64,000 nucleotides of DNA from Endomychus coccineus (taxonomy: Eukaryota; Arthropoda; Insecta; Coleoptera; Endomychidae). Under the pieces are notes generated by a model. The model was not told the DNA's origin, ran no database searches, and was given only the letters and a program-made list of their open reading frames with translations. Positions 9,001-18,836 of this stretch are shown here, in pieces (positions within the stretch are counted from its first letter, which is position 1; the number at the start of each line of letters is the position of its first letter). The DNA is taken from contig OY294068.1 in the NCBI GenBank assembly GCA_958510875.1, positions 166,169,962 to 166,233,961 of the forward strand. The letters are read 5' to 3'. The translations under genes were made by a program, and so were the position numbers.

Positions 9001-11909
9001 ACACTTGTCATGTTCTATACTTTGAATATACAAGAGGGAAACCTATAATGTTCGAAGAACATCGTGTGAACCTGCGGTGAAATGATGAAACAACTTTGCT
9101 GTTCGGTAAAAAAATTAAACATGACAATGAAGGGGTGACTAGTTTAAGCCTGTTTAGTCTGCCTAGCTCATAGACCTATTATCCTAAGGAGACGAAACAT
9201 CTCATTCATAAAACTCCATTTGGCTTGTAGCAATGATTACCTGAAGTATGACAAAGAAAACCAACAAACCTCTTTGTCTTCGAGTCATAATTACTCCTTA
9301 TTGGCAACGCAGTAACTATGATTGAAAACTTGGTACCACTTGTAAGGCAACACCGTTTCGAAACTGTTAAATTGCGTAGTACAGAACAAAGTCCCCATTC
9401 ATAAAAGGTGCGTGGCGTTGTCGTCTTCTGAACAAATGATGCAATGGAATGGAATAGTTCTATATTTAAAAATTTAAATATTCTATAATTCGATTGTACC
9501 AGGATATCAAAAATTATCTTGGTCAAGGATGGTTGTGGAATCTAAAACGTGTGTCTTACTTTACGTTTGAAATAATTATGTCATAATTAATTTGAAGTTT
9601 CTAAAAGTGCGTAATGTCGCAATTTTATACGAATATTGTAACACTTAGAAGTCTTTAGCGCTTTGGACTCCGGGATTTTCACGTGGCCTATCGAAATTAG
9701 AAGGTTCGAATTATCTAAAAACATAATTGCATTAAAGCCAGACGTCCTATGTAATTAGCTACGAAAGAAATCGTTTTGACATATGCCTCGAGGAGCTCGC
9801 TGCCCGTAAGTTAGAGTTTATATATTTTACCTCGGTCTTGTTAATTTGTGGCCGTTTCTTGCCCCGTGCGACCGACGCTAGTTGTAATAAAGTGTTTTTG
9901 GCTATTGGCCGCTAGCTTTTACCCGCTTCGTGTATATTTTAATCGCGAGAAAATTCCCTTTGGTACGTCACACGTTAGACGCGCGTAGCTGAGATCTGAG
10001 GATAGCTCAAACTGTTTTAATTAAATTTTCCTATTTAATGGACATTTATCGAAAAAGAAGGGCCGTCGGGCACGGTCCGATACTAAATCTAACTACATGG
10101 AGTGAAAACGGCACGCGAAAAGTCGTCGTAAAGCCGTATTAGGTACAACCAGTTTGCACTTTTCTAACTCGCGTGCTACGGGCTTCTCACGTGAACGTCA
10201 TTCAATTTACGGAAAATTAACTATTTCAAAACAGTTTTTGACCCGGATTGTGTCTATCACGACCTCTGAAAAGGTTCAAAGTTCACATAATTATTTCATA
10301 ATTTGTAGTTCATTATTGTTTTACAACTGAAATAAATAGGTATGAAATTTGTAGGTTATTGATGATGTCAGTGTGACAGTGACATAATTATTTCAAACGT
10401 AAAGTAAGACACACGTTTTAGATTCCACAACCACCCTTGACCAAGATAATTTTTGATATCCCGGTATATTCCAGGTTACCATAAATTATGGAATATTTTC
10501 CAGAGATAACGACATTTCAACAGTATTGCTTCTAATATAACCAATGAATAATGCTGTGGACGTTTTTATAATAATTACAAATCTCAATCCGGTACACAGA
10601 ACAACTAATCCGGCAACCGCACATTCCATACGGCCATACTTCTAATATACAGCGGTCTGAGTGGCCCGAAATTTTGGCAATGTCTGATCGTGTTTAAATG
10701 TAAATAATTCTGTCTCCTTAGGATAATAGGTCTATGCCTTGGCTGGAATTTCTCGCGGTGTAACAACAGACGAGATTTCTGATACCATGGAAATATCTAT
10801 AGAAAAGGGAGTAATCCTAATCCTATTAGTCAGTGTACAACATGTTTCATTACTTTTTTTATTCAATAATTTTTTTCAACAAATTCACACATTTCTTACT
10901 TTTTAATTTTCTATAGTATCCCAGTTTGTGTAAAATAATCCTTTCACAAGAAATAGATTGAACAAACAATATACTTAGATAGATATCTTTTGTTTTTCTA
11001 ACAAAACATTTCATTAACAAGACTGAATGAGGGGGCAAGACTTTTGACGTTTAGTGTATTATACAAATACTAGCTTGTCATCTTCAAAACGATACTAGTA
11101 TATGTAGATATACATAAAAACAAAGTATTAAGTGTTTTATTATATCAATTTTTGGAAGTATTTTCGAATAGAGGTACAAAACAACATTTTTAATCACTCA
11201 TTCTCTAATTTTGCATTGATTAAATGACGTACATTACGTTCAGATTTGGGTCTATTGTCCAAATGAAAGTAAAATCGTGGCGTCACATCGGGTTAGAAAT
11301 TCTTCGGGCATCTCCTGCGCGTTTTTATAAATTCAAATGGTCATATTTGTCTATTGCATTATTGATAGCTTTAAAGCGTTTTGAAAAAATATTCAGAACC
11401 TGATTGTTAATAGTATATTGTTATTTAAGTGAAAGCTTATGTAATATTCACATTTGACTATTTACTTTGGAATTGTTTTATTTCGTTTCGAACCGCTACA
11501 AGTCCTCACATGATCTACATAATACAGTGAGGTGGTATGTCCTCTTTGTAGTTCAGTGATTTGATTAAAATAACAAATACATAACATTTTAAATTTATAA
11601 AATACTTGGAGCATACTTATCAAATACTGATTTACCCCAAATTAATGTACTTACAGAATTTGAGGCACCATTGAATGTTTCCACCGCAGTTTCTTCGTTA
11701 TCATTTTCGTCTGCATGATTCTTTGATGCTGGATTCCGTGAATGATGAAATTCGAAACCGTCATAAAACAGTGGTGCATGACCATGATGGAATTCCGGAT
11801 TATCATGAAATAGATGTTGAAATGAACCATGATAAGCAAATATTATATTATTGAAGACTGATAACAAAATACTCTTAACTAAAACGCGATCTGCTGCGCT
11901 TAATGCCAT
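2778..11909 (-). CDS. Pvf: PDGF/VEGF-related growth factor (Pvf-like), six exons, complete
   Basis: The coding exons on the minus strand are 11909-11655, 8466-8370, 6567-6544, 6475-6303, 3197-3102 and 3050-2778. Together they total 918 nt, or 305 residues plus stop. Every junction has GT/AG and the phases match. Residues 1 to about 26 form a hydrophobic signal peptide, followed by a His/Asp-rich spacer. Residues 132-210 form the cystine-knot domain: C132-I-P, then P-Q-C155-x4-R-C161-G-G-C164-C165, C172, and the closing C206-x-C208-x-C210. The tail (216-305) has CxCxC clusters and WDPNLCTC and FDPDYCKC motifs, like the Cys-rich tails of VEGF-C/D-type ligands. By family knowledge such proteins are secreted ligands of the Pvr/VEGFR receptor tyrosine kinase, acting in blood-cell and epithelial signalling. 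The ATG at 11909 was chosen because the codon further upstream in this frame is TTG. Which Pvf paralogue it is cannot be decided. Confidence 0.85.
3102..3197 (-). CDS. Pvf: Pvf-like exon 5, end of the cystine-knot domain
   Basis: 32 codons, phase 0 at both ends. The acceptor is tatattttcaag|GTG and the donor GCTGAG|gtattt. VVKVRSLRFIGKE is followed by the closing LKCECKCK, which supplies the last two knot cysteines. The upstream intron is 3.1 kb; the downstream one is only 51 bp. Confidence 0.75.
3330..3760 (+). repeat. Unclassified dispersed repeat in Pvf-like intron 5
   Basis: A stretch starting AACAAAGTCGCTTTCTCTG and including CTACTCAACGGATTTTGATG. The text resembles repeat tails I associate with arthropod Helitron- or RTE-like families, but I cannot fix boundaries or family from one copy. 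Confidence 0.3.
3858..4089 (+). pseudogene. hAT-superfamily transposase fragment (DUF4371/ZMYM-type)
   Basis: The open segment contains SKTIQNELLDAMLQIYK and ANFIALEADKTTNISNHQQ. This matches in style the conserved block before and around the first catalytic Asp of ZMYM1-like hAT transposases (usually ALMADETTDIS). It is about 75 residues of a protein normally 600-800 long, with no ends visible. It is a fossil in a Pvf-like intron, plus strand. Confidence 0.65.
4320..4470. repeat. GC-rich block, probable end of an unclassified transposon
   Basis: A sharply GC-rich island (GCGGCGGTACCGGTCGGCC, GCCGGGGCGGGTCGCTAG) in AT-rich DNA, ending in AGTTAATATATA. A similar short motif (ACCCGGCGTTGCCAGGG) occurs at 31287. 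No ORF. The class is unknown. Confidence 0.3.
4471..6227. other. Intron sequence of the Pvf-like gene, nothing recognised
   Basis: AT-rich, with only short ORFs lacking splice support or family motifs. Confidence 0.4.
6303..6475 (-). CDS. Pvf: Pvf-like exon 4, N-terminal two thirds of the PDGF/VEGF domain
   Basis: The acceptor is tctcttttag|AT and the donor TTTAAG|gtgaat. It encodes residues 127-183 with the diagnostic FPQCTKIERCGGCC signature and C172. This is nearly the PROSITE PDGF pattern P-x-C-x4-R-C-x-G-C-C, with Thr in place of the usual Val after the first Cys. It is the strongest single piece of evidence for the gene's identity. Confidence 0.85.
6544..6567 (-). CDS. Pvf: Pvf-like exon 3, 24-nt microexon
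   Basis: It lies between acceptor tttcag and donor GAA|gtaagtg, and encodes the split Asp118 plus RFGEEVR. Phase 1 on both sides is needed to join exon 2 to exon 4 in frame. A GT six bases upstream of the chosen donor (GAA|gtaaga) would give an 18-nt version that also keeps the frame. It is separated from exon 4 by a 68-bp intron. Confidence 0.6.
6647..6894 (+). CDS. NTF2-like domain ORF, probable exon or fragment
   Basis: After a good acceptor (gttgttttag) an ATG at 6661 opens 77 codons. The content suggests the first half of an NTF2-like fold: AFCNFYKDLIHNFNDKTKFY, then DDVVMDYFGQTLKGQ and NVSNFIKS. In this fold the helix is followed by a Y(L)xxD..V...G..(L)KGQ..I..F pattern. The domain is usually about 120 residues, so only half is here. 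No consensus donor is clear; TAT|gtagtt is possible. It lies inside Pvf-like intron 2 on the opposite strand. It may be a nested gene, an alternative exon of one, or a dead copy. Identity rests on pattern only. Confidence 0.35.
7148..8322. mobile_element. Fold-back (MITE-like) element, arms ~480-550 bp, TTA target duplication
   Basis: 7148-7700 is repeated inverted at 7840-8322. The same blocks appear in mirrored order, for example ATTAACCCGATGGCACTATG, ATGTGCCATCATTTTTTATC and CATCAAAAGTTATCGGTCC. The ends are TAGTCTAGAAGCC and the complement of TAGTCTAGGAGCC, flanked by TTA on both sides. A 3-bp TTA/TWA duplication is characteristic of PIF/Harbinger elements, so that class is inferred. No transposase is present. 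It sits in Pvf-like intron 2. Confidence 0.7.
8370..8466 (-). CDS. Pvf: Pvf-like exon 2
   Basis: The acceptor is tttctttgcag|ATTCCT and the donor CTGCAAG|gtattt. The exon is 97 nt, phase 0 in and phase 1 out. It encodes residues 86-117, starting IPLELTRDMNKYQYN, a pre-domain helix-like segment. The open frame and phase match to both neighbours support it. Intron 2 (6568-8369) holds the fold-back at 7148-8322 and the opposite-strand NTF2-like ORF. Confidence 0.7.
8467..9168. other. Intron sequence, nothing recognised
   Basis: Part of Pvf-like intron 1. No motif, exon or transposon end was identified. Confidence 0.4.
9169..10736. mobile_element. Fold-back element with perfect 24-bp ends and GC-richer core
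   Basis: The outer 24 bp (9169-9192 and 10713-10736) are perfect inverted copies around CCTATTATCCTAAGGAGA. An inner inverted pair (about 9497-9590 and 10375-10465) shares ATCAAAAATTATCTTGGTCA and TTTCAAACGTAAAGTAAGAC. The core, 9760-10220, is visibly richer in CpG (GCGCGTAGC, GGGCCGTCGGGCACGG) than its surroundings and has no ORF. Class unknown; no clear target duplication. Confidence 0.55.
10737..11654. other. Intron sequence near Pvf-like exon 1, nothing recognised
   Basis: AT-rich intronic DNA without visible motifs apart from the donor at 11654. Confidence 0.4.
11655..11909 (-). CDS. Pvf: Pvf-like exon 1 (signal peptide and N-terminal spacer)
   Basis: 85 codons. The start is MALSAADRVLVKSILLSVF, with a hydrophobic stretch typical of a signal peptide. 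Next come HDNPEFHHGHAP and FEFHHSRNP, then an acidic ADENDNEE segment. The donor is TCT|gtaagtac, phase 0, a strong consensus. The following intron is about 3.2 kb and contains the fold-back at 9169-10736. Confidence 0.75.
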
Positions 11910-12480
11910 TGTTGTAGATAGGGAGGGTGAGTTATCACTTATCAATAGGTGACTTAGTTTTCTTCCCGATTAACTAGTTTCAAGTACGAGAGTCTAGCCC
12001 AAACTGAGAAATAGTTGATGGTAAGCTTGAGGTTTCACAATCACAGTTCTGCCATGGATAATAATTCTTGTTACATCATTTCCCCGATAATCCGATTCCC
12101 CTCTTCCGTGATAAGACCAGCACTTGTACGTTATACATTTCCAAATTCAACATGTACTCACATTTCTTTGTGAATGATTGATATTTCAAGGTAACTAATA
12201 ATGTTTATGATATCAACTATCCTAAATTGTGACGAGCGCGAATTATACATGTTCCGATATTGTTTATCTCTCTTATTGTGATGGCTCTAAATTGAGATTT
12301 CAGCAAATGTGTTACTATCTCTGGAAGTAAACACGCCCAAACCCAAACCCCTTGAAATAACGATTCCAATAAGACATATTTTAAAAACAATTTCATCAAT
12401 ACATGTGAAACATGAATTCGAATAAATTATGATAAGTTATTTCTAGTCCAGATCGATCAGTAACGTCACAAACTTGTATA
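11910..12480. other. 5' flank of the Pvf-like gene
   Basis: Expected to hold the 5' UTR and promoter of the minus-strand gene. I see no convincing TATA or initiator, and an upstream noncoding exon cannot be excluded. Confidence 0.3.
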
Positions 12481-12482
12481 GT

Positions 12483-12960
12483 CCAGGCTGTGAACCGGGA
12501 TTTTAGCTATAATAAAAAAAAAACATGTAAGCTCGAATCAAAAATTGTTTTTGCATTAGCTTCAGGAGGTTCTCAGAATCATTCATACACCTTAATACCT
12601 CTTGGGAACCCCAACCCCACCCATTGGGGGCGAAAATAGCCCGAAATCTCCAAGTTTTGAATTGTTTTTTTTACAAAAAAAGGTATTTTGGCATTTCGAG
12701 TGCACCTAGGAGGTTTTTTGGGTCACTGAACATGAATCCGTAGCCAGATTTACTTGCAATCCATTGTAGGGGTGGTAAACTCGACAAAATTGGCCAATTT
12801 TGCACCCCTAATATGTTATTTTGCAATTTACGTGTTTTAGGCATTTCGAATGCACCAAGTAGGTTTTTTGGGTCACTCAATACGATTCCGCATTCTCCAA
12901 AAATTAGGTATTTTCAGCCCAGAATGAACCAAAAATAATCTTGGTCACACATTTTAATGA
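12483..12960. repeat. Dispersed repeat with two ~150-bp related units
   Basis: GCATTTCGAGTGCACC and AGGTTTTTTGGGTCACT at 12691 recur in diverged form at 12841, a spacing of 150 bp. The left flank (TCCAGGCTGTGAACCGG) resembles TCCAGGCAACGAACCGG at 30062, so the unit is dispersed. No ORF. Class unknown. Confidence 0.5.
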
Positions 12961-13689
12961 TCAAAATATTTTTCATATTATCTCCCCTCCCAGGAGTTAA
13001 ACGTGAAAGAAAATATTGGCCCTCACACAAGCTTTTCTTTTACATAAAAACTACAAGTTGATGGAGGTGCCAACATTTTTTTTCCAATTTCAGACGATTT
13101 GGCCAATCTTTGGCAAAAAGACTAAAATGTGGTCAAAATTCTTGAAAATGGACGCATAGGCAATGATGGCGTAGGATTTTCGAGTAATGAGCATTGATAA
13201 CAATAATTTTTCGCCTGGTCAGAAACTGTTATACCACGTTCCAATTTTGGTCATTACCACGGTCGTATATACAGGTCTGGGAACTCGAGGCTGTTTCCTA
13301 TGTGAGAAGTGAGTCCGCTAAGCGTCATCTGTTGCATAGTACCAAAAGGGTGGCGTATGAGTCGAGGGATGTTCTCTGGCACGTATACGACCGTGTTTGA
13401 ACGATATGGCGCCTAATCCTGACATCCTGACAACATATTTCGATCCATGCGCTAGCTGGTGGCTGAGCTAGGGACTACGAGTTTGGCTAAATGTAAGAGA
13501 CTCATGTCAAACATAGAATTCCCAGATCTGTATATACGGACCGTGGTCATAGCTAAAGCTGCCAGTGCTGCCAACTGCATGGAGAAAAAATGTTGGCATT
13601 TATTGAATATTGATCGTCAAGGGACCCTCTTTGACTAGCACCAAACATCAAAGTGTTATAACTATAACACGTTCCAAAATAGAATGATT

Positions 13690-14622
13690 TCTGGAGTGGC
13701 TAACTCAAAAAGTGTTGTGTTATGTCTTACACAAACAAGACCAACTTGATCATATTTGATTACAACGTAGACGGTACTATCCTTAAGAGACCAGCAACCT
13801 ATAAAGACCTCGGCGTAATTTTCGATCCCAAACTATCCTTCATTTCTCATCTGGAGTCTGTGATGGAGGCTGCTAACAGACTACTTTGGTTTATTGTGCG
13901 AAGCTGTCGTGATTTTTCAGACATTGACACGCTCAAATTGTTGTTCATAACATTTGTGTGATCGCGGCTTGAGTACGCATCTGTGGTTTGGTTCCCTGGT
14001 TATGCCGTTCATAGAGATGCCCTGGAATCTGTACAGCGCCGCTTTCTGAAGTACCTGTCCTTCAGGACAGACGGTTTTTATCCTATCAGGGGCATTCCTA
14101 ATTCTTTCCTGTTAGATAAATTCAATATGTCATCCCTTTCTCGCAGAAATAATTATGTACTCCAGGCCAGTCTGTACAAGTTGCTTAATAACCTAATTGA
14201 CTGCCCCATGCTGCTGGAAAGAGTCAATTTCCTAGTTCCCCGGCTGAACTCACGGTCTGCAAATACTTTCTACCTCCAAACTCCTCGTACTAACTTACTT
14301 AAATTATCTCCATTATTTTGCATGTGCCATGCCTACAACACCAATGACACTAGTACTAAATATGATATTTTTAATTCTAGCCTAAAACAGATTGCTCGCC
14401 TACTGCGATGACACAATATTCATATTTTTCCAGCTCTTTCTTTGTTTTTTCTCTTTGTTCATTGCTGTGTTAAATATTTTTGGCTATTCTTTCTTTTTAT
14501 TTTGTCTCCTCTCGGACTAGAATATAGTTTTATTTAGATTTAGTTTAGATAATAATTGTTAATTTATATATTTTTGTATGCATTGGGTTCAATTGGGTTT
14601 ATACCTGTTGATCAGAGTAAAA

Positions 14623-14662
<40 letters not shown>

Positions 14663-14665
14663 ATG
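13690..14665 (+). pseudogene. Non-LTR retrotransposon (jockey-like), C-terminal RT/thumb and 3' tail
   Basis: Two ORF pieces separated by a TGA at about 13959 form one reading frame: TYKDLGVIFDPKLSFISHLE, then SRLEYASVVWFPGY, ALESVQRRFLKYL. This is the classical region after the palm domain of jockey/CR1-group reverse transcriptases (DLGV.FD..LSF..H; RS.LEYAS.VW; IE.VQ..F). It continues to a natural stop at 14411. The element then ends in an (AAAT)n microsatellite at about 14627-14664, marking its 3' end. It is strongly 5'-truncated, with no catalytic YADD. Confidence 0.8.
14627..14664 (+). repeat. (AAAT)n 3' tail of the non-LTR element
   Basis: About ten AAAT units directly after the 3' UTR, as expected for the terminal tail of jockey/CR1-type elements. 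Confidence 0.8.
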
Positions 14666-15149
14666 GGGCGGGGTGGGAGGTTCAACTCACATAGGATAAA
14701 ATACTCAGATTAATAATTGCTAAAGCATAACACATATGGCAACATGTTATATCTCAGGCCCAAAATATGTATCTATCACCTAGACTATATAATAATATTA
14801 TAGCGAATTATGTTTACGCCGGTATATGGTAAAAAGCATTGTTACAATAATTACGTAATGAATATTTGAGGTAGCTTCGTTATCTAACAAAAATGTCTGT
14901 GTTTTAATCAGCTCTAGATGATGTAATTATTTCCGCAAACGCAGATAATTCATACTATACTGGTATATCGCTATTAAAAGAACCAGTATTTCTAAACCGA
15001 TTAGAGATATTCCTTGTATCCAGGCTGAAACCTCTCAAAGGTCCTGTAAATGATATCCTTGTTTTGAATCTCTAACCTGACATTCGATCGACACATGTTT
15101 CGGACACCCCAAGCTACAAGGTACTCTCTGATGCGTAACTACAGAAATT

Positions 15150-15420
15150 AAAGTAGTTGCCGGTATCAGATTAGCTCGGCTGACTGAAGCGTTGAACACC
15201 GGAAGTCGTTTATTCGGTATCTGCAGGTTCGAATTTCTGCGCTGAATTTCCTTTAAATCATATCAGATAGACCCGCTGCCATATCTCAGGTTATATAAAC
15301 TACATTAAAATTACCTTGTTCTCAAGTACTCCATAGTTGAGCGGTTAAGTCCGACTTTGGAATTTATTTCCCCTGTTCGATTCCGGCCAGTGGAAAAAAA
15401 TTTCACTTCAGTAGAGGTAG
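15150..15420 (+). repeat. Two tRNA-like (Pol III A/B-box) heads, probable SINE remnants
   Basis: Head 1 has an A-box-like TTAGCTCGGCTGACTGAAGC at 15171 and a B-box-like GGTTCGAATTTC at 15226. Head 2 has TAGTTGAGCGGTTAAGTCCG at 15334 and GTTCGATTCCGGC at 15374. The box spacing suits tRNA-derived promoters, but neither folds into a full tRNA with a good acceptor stem by eye, and no CCA-proximal stem is apparent. tRNA-derived SINEs or tRNA pseudogenes are likely. Confidence 0.4.
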
Positions 15421-15519
15421 TGGTAGAGGAAGAGACGCGGATGACTAGTTAACAGACTGCAAAATTGCAGATGACCTTGAAGGGGCAGAAAATGTCCGCA
15501 ATGAACCTTAGTTTTCTTT

Positions 15520-15765
15520 ATTGAGACTTACATGTAAGAAAGGTCGATTTAGGTCACGAACTGTCCTAGCAGATCTACTAAAGTAGCTCTTGGCACGAAG
15601 TAGAAAACCAAGTTATTGTGAAGTGGTTTTCGCAATGGACCTCACATGATCTTCTCATGAGAGGTTGCTGTTGGTGTTAATCTCGACCATGGATACGGAA
15701 GACTTCATAGGAATAGTTGTAGCTGATATCATCATATCTTTTCGCGTCATCTCGTCTTCCTATTT
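15520..15765 (-). pseudogene. Non-LTR RT fragment, minus strand (family shared with 18.8 and 33.6 kb)
   Basis: The block AAGTAGCTCTTGGCACGAAG, GAAAACCAAGTT and GCAATGGACCTCACATGATC matches 33705-33770 in order. On the minus strand it corresponds to the C-terminal part of a jockey-like RT. It is short and broken. Confidence 0.55.
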
Positions 15766-17330
15766 AATTTAGTGCTGAAAACAAATACATTTCCTTCTGC
15801 TTGGAAAGCATCTAAGGCCATTCCTATTCCTAATAAAGGAGATGCTTCCAACGTCACAGACTACAGACAGATAGTTATTCAAAATAACTTCTCTGAAGTT
15901 TTCGAAATCCTTCTCTCGAACGTAATATATTTCAACGTCAAATCGTTGATATCTGAGCAGCAACATGGTTTTGTATCGGGTTGCTCCACAACTACCAATC
16001 TGATCTGTATCTGTATTACAGACTATATTTCAAAGGCTATTAACAAGGGACTGCAGACGGATGTTTTCTACTTAGACTTTTCTAAAGCGTTGGACAGACT
16101 AGATCATGGCATTCTTCTTAATAAACTTGGCAACTCTGGTTTCTCTGCTAATCTTCTTTTCTTTTTAAATCTTACGTGAAGTCAAGAAAACACTTTGTGT
16201 GTTATCGTGGTCGAAGATCGGCCAACAGGTTTGCTACTTTGTGGTGCCACAGGGGACCTCTATTTTTCATTTTGTTCATAAATGACCTCTTGGCGGTTTT
16301 GGATGTCCACCATCTTTTGTATGCCGATGACCTCAAAATATATTTCAGGGTTTCTGTCGGTGACTGTCTCAGACTTCAATCCAATCTGTCAGCTGTGAAT
16401 ACATGGTGTTTGAAGAATATGTTGCATCTTGGTGTTGGTAAGTGCCTGCCTCGACATTGTCTATACGAATATACCCTGGATGCCCGTGTCTTGAATAGAC
16501 CGAAAACGTTCTGTGACATTGGTGTTATCTTTGACAGAAGATTATCATTCATTGATCATATCAGTCATATGTGCGCCAAAGCTTCTAAGATGTTGGAATT
16601 TGTTCTAGGGAGTTTTCCGAGATTCAGACATCTACTCTTCTCTTTAATACATTTGTAAGATCACGGTTGGAATATACGTCCTTGGTATGGTCTCCATTCT
16701 ACAAGATTCATGTTGTCTCTGTGGAAAGCATTCAATACAGATTCCTAAATATCTTGCTTTTAAATGTGACAATATCTACCCTGTTATTGGCTATCTGCAT
16801 TCCGACTTACTTTCAAGGTTTTCTTTCCACAGCTTGGCTTACCGGAGATCCAGGTCGGGTATAGTATTCCTATTCAAACTCTTTCATTCTTCTGTGGAAT
16901 GTTCGGAGATTTTGCGGGCTTTGTGTTTTCATGTGCCTAGATATGAGTTCACACTTAATTAATTTTTTTACTTGCCTACACCGAGAACAAACATAAGCAA
17001 GTGCTCGCCAATCGGTGGCATGTGCAGAGCTTACAATAACATAAATATGCGGGTCGATCTATTCACATGTAGTTTGACTTATCTGAGGTCTGAAGCGTTT
17101 CGTGCAATCCTCAGTACTCTATAGATTGCATTTTCTCTCTTCTTTGTTCAATTTTGGTTCTAGTTATACGATTATGTTCTGTTCTTAGAATGTTATGTTA
17201 TCTCAGTCTAATTTCTATGCCTGTTATAATATTTTCTTGAATATCTTATCTTGTGCTATTCCTAATTTTGTAATTGGGCTCTATGCCTGTTGAATGAGTG
17301 TAATCTAAATAAACAAATGAATAAATGAAC
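15766..17330 (+). pseudogene. Non-LTR retrotransposon (jockey-like) RT, 5'-truncated and frameshifted, with 3' tail
   Basis: The RT blocks are in order. FPSAWKASKAIPIPNKGD and TDYRQIVIQNNFSEVFE cover the early fingers. ISEQQHGFVSGCST follows, then VFYLDFSKALDRLDH, the motif A region with the first catalytic Asp. LLYADDLKIY at about 16315-16345 is the motif C YADD. Then come CDIGVIFDRRLSFIDH and EYTSLVWSPFY, the thumb and after. At least three frame changes (near 16180, 16665, 16690) and a stop break it. The 3' part ends in an ATAAACAAATGAATAAATGA tail near 17330. Confidence 0.8.
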
Positions 17331-18424
17331 TTCTTGTAAAATATATGCAAGATGTAACTGAAATGAATCTTGTCAAGTATATTTTCTTTTAACTTCCACT
17401 CGGTTTTTGTTCAACTAATGAGTGATGAATGTGGTGCTACCAAAGTAAATAAGCTATTTATTTCCTATAATTTGTTGAACGAAATTTACCTATATCAATA
17501 TCATCAATTCATAAGTATTCAACAGAAAATGAAATACACTTCTTCATGATAGGATCAGTAATTTGAAAAATGATCTTCCCACTTCTATGACTCCAAAAAT
17601 GGATTCTAATATTTGTTGAAGTATATTCGTCCTACTAAATTAGTGCTACTGAGATAATCGAAAGTAGATTTGGAAATCGTGCATTGACTTGAATATTTTG
17701 ATAATCGGGTATTTTGAATGTTTGTTTCCATAAATAACAATGCTTACTTTAACATTATAGTATGGATTGATAATATTGACTTGAAGATGAAAGTAAATTT
17801 TCCATATCTTTATCCAAGTCTTTCAGGTGGAAGTACAAACAGTATGTAGGTTAGGTACTTTATTTTCTTCAAACATTTGGTAAACACCAACAGTTTGATA
17901 ATTACATTTAAGATTATAAATAATTTGTCTTATTTGGTATAATTAGCAAAGAACTCCTAATTGTGTTTCTAAACAGCTTAGTGAATCAAATTGTTCGTTG
18001 AAAACATTGAAAACCTGCTCAACCTGACAACAATGGCTGACCTTGAACCATGACGTCATATCATGCTTAATGAAAATGAACTACATATGCTGTTCCGCTA
18101 GAGTAACCTTGTATATCGATTGTTGCGCAGTGGGGGTATAGTTGGTCAGGAGTGAGCTACCAGCTACAATTTACCAGTAACTTAATACGTATGACTATGA
18201 ACACAAATTAACTCTTTACAGATATCTTACTTACATGTAAGCACTGTTGGCAGCTTTAAACCAGTATGGTTTTAACCACGGTTTGAAACGAGGTTTAATC
18301 CAACTGTTTTTTTTTTAGAAAAAAAACTGGTTTTCTTTTTTTCGAAAGCAGTGTAACATCAAAAGTGACTACGATTGAGTGGTGGAAAAGCCAAAAAAAT
18401 TATATTGACAAAATTAATAACAGC
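17331..18424. other. No gene recognised
   Basis: AT-rich, without transposon protein motifs or splice-supported exons. It includes a T/A-rich segment with a TTTTTTTTTAG tract near 18305. Confidence 0.4.
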
Positions 18425-18560
18425 ATTATGAGTATCATCGAACAGCCCAAGCATCTTCAGCTGGCGTGGAAAGAATTTTCTCCTCATTTGGTTTGGTGCA
18501 ATCGAAACTAATAGGTCGGGATCTGAAAAAGCATCTAAGCCAGTGCTTTTATTAAAAAAT
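18425..18560 (+). pseudogene. hAT transposase dimerisation-domain scrap
   Basis: A reading frame gives ASSAGVERIFSSFGLVQSKL followed by RDLKKHLSQ, the C-terminal hAT dimerisation (hATC) signature S.A..ER.FS..G. About 45 residues only. Confidence 0.65.
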
Positions 18561-18564
18561 TATG

Positions 18565-18836
18565 TATGCGATCTATTCTCATGTAGTTTGACTGGTCTGA
18601 AGCGTTTCGTGCAATCCTCGGTTCTCTATAGATTGCATTTTCTCTTTTCTTTGTTTAATTTTTGTTCTAGTTATATGATTATGTTCTGTTCTTAGGATGT
18701 TTTGTTATCTCAGTTTAATATCAATGCCTGTTATAATATTTTCTTGTATATCTTAGCTTGTGTTATTCTTCATTTTGCAATTGGGATATATGCCTGTTAA
18801 ATGGGTGTAATTGAAATAAATAAATAAATAAATAAA
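18565..18836 (+). repeat. 3' tail of the same non-LTR family as 15.8-17.3 kb
   Basis: Closely similar to 17057-17330: both have GTAGTTTGACT, TCTGAAGCGTTTCGTGCAAT and CTATAGATTGCATTTTCTC, and end in an AATAAATAAATA tail. A severely 5'-truncated insertion. Confidence 0.75.

Noticed and set aside
11910..11945. Upstream extension of Pvf-like exon 1
   Set aside because: The extended frame begins with TTG, and the ATG at 11909 gives a clean signal peptide directly.
15171..15240. A genuine tRNA gene
   Set aside because: Has A/B-box-like motifs but no convincing acceptor stem or anticodon arm by eye.
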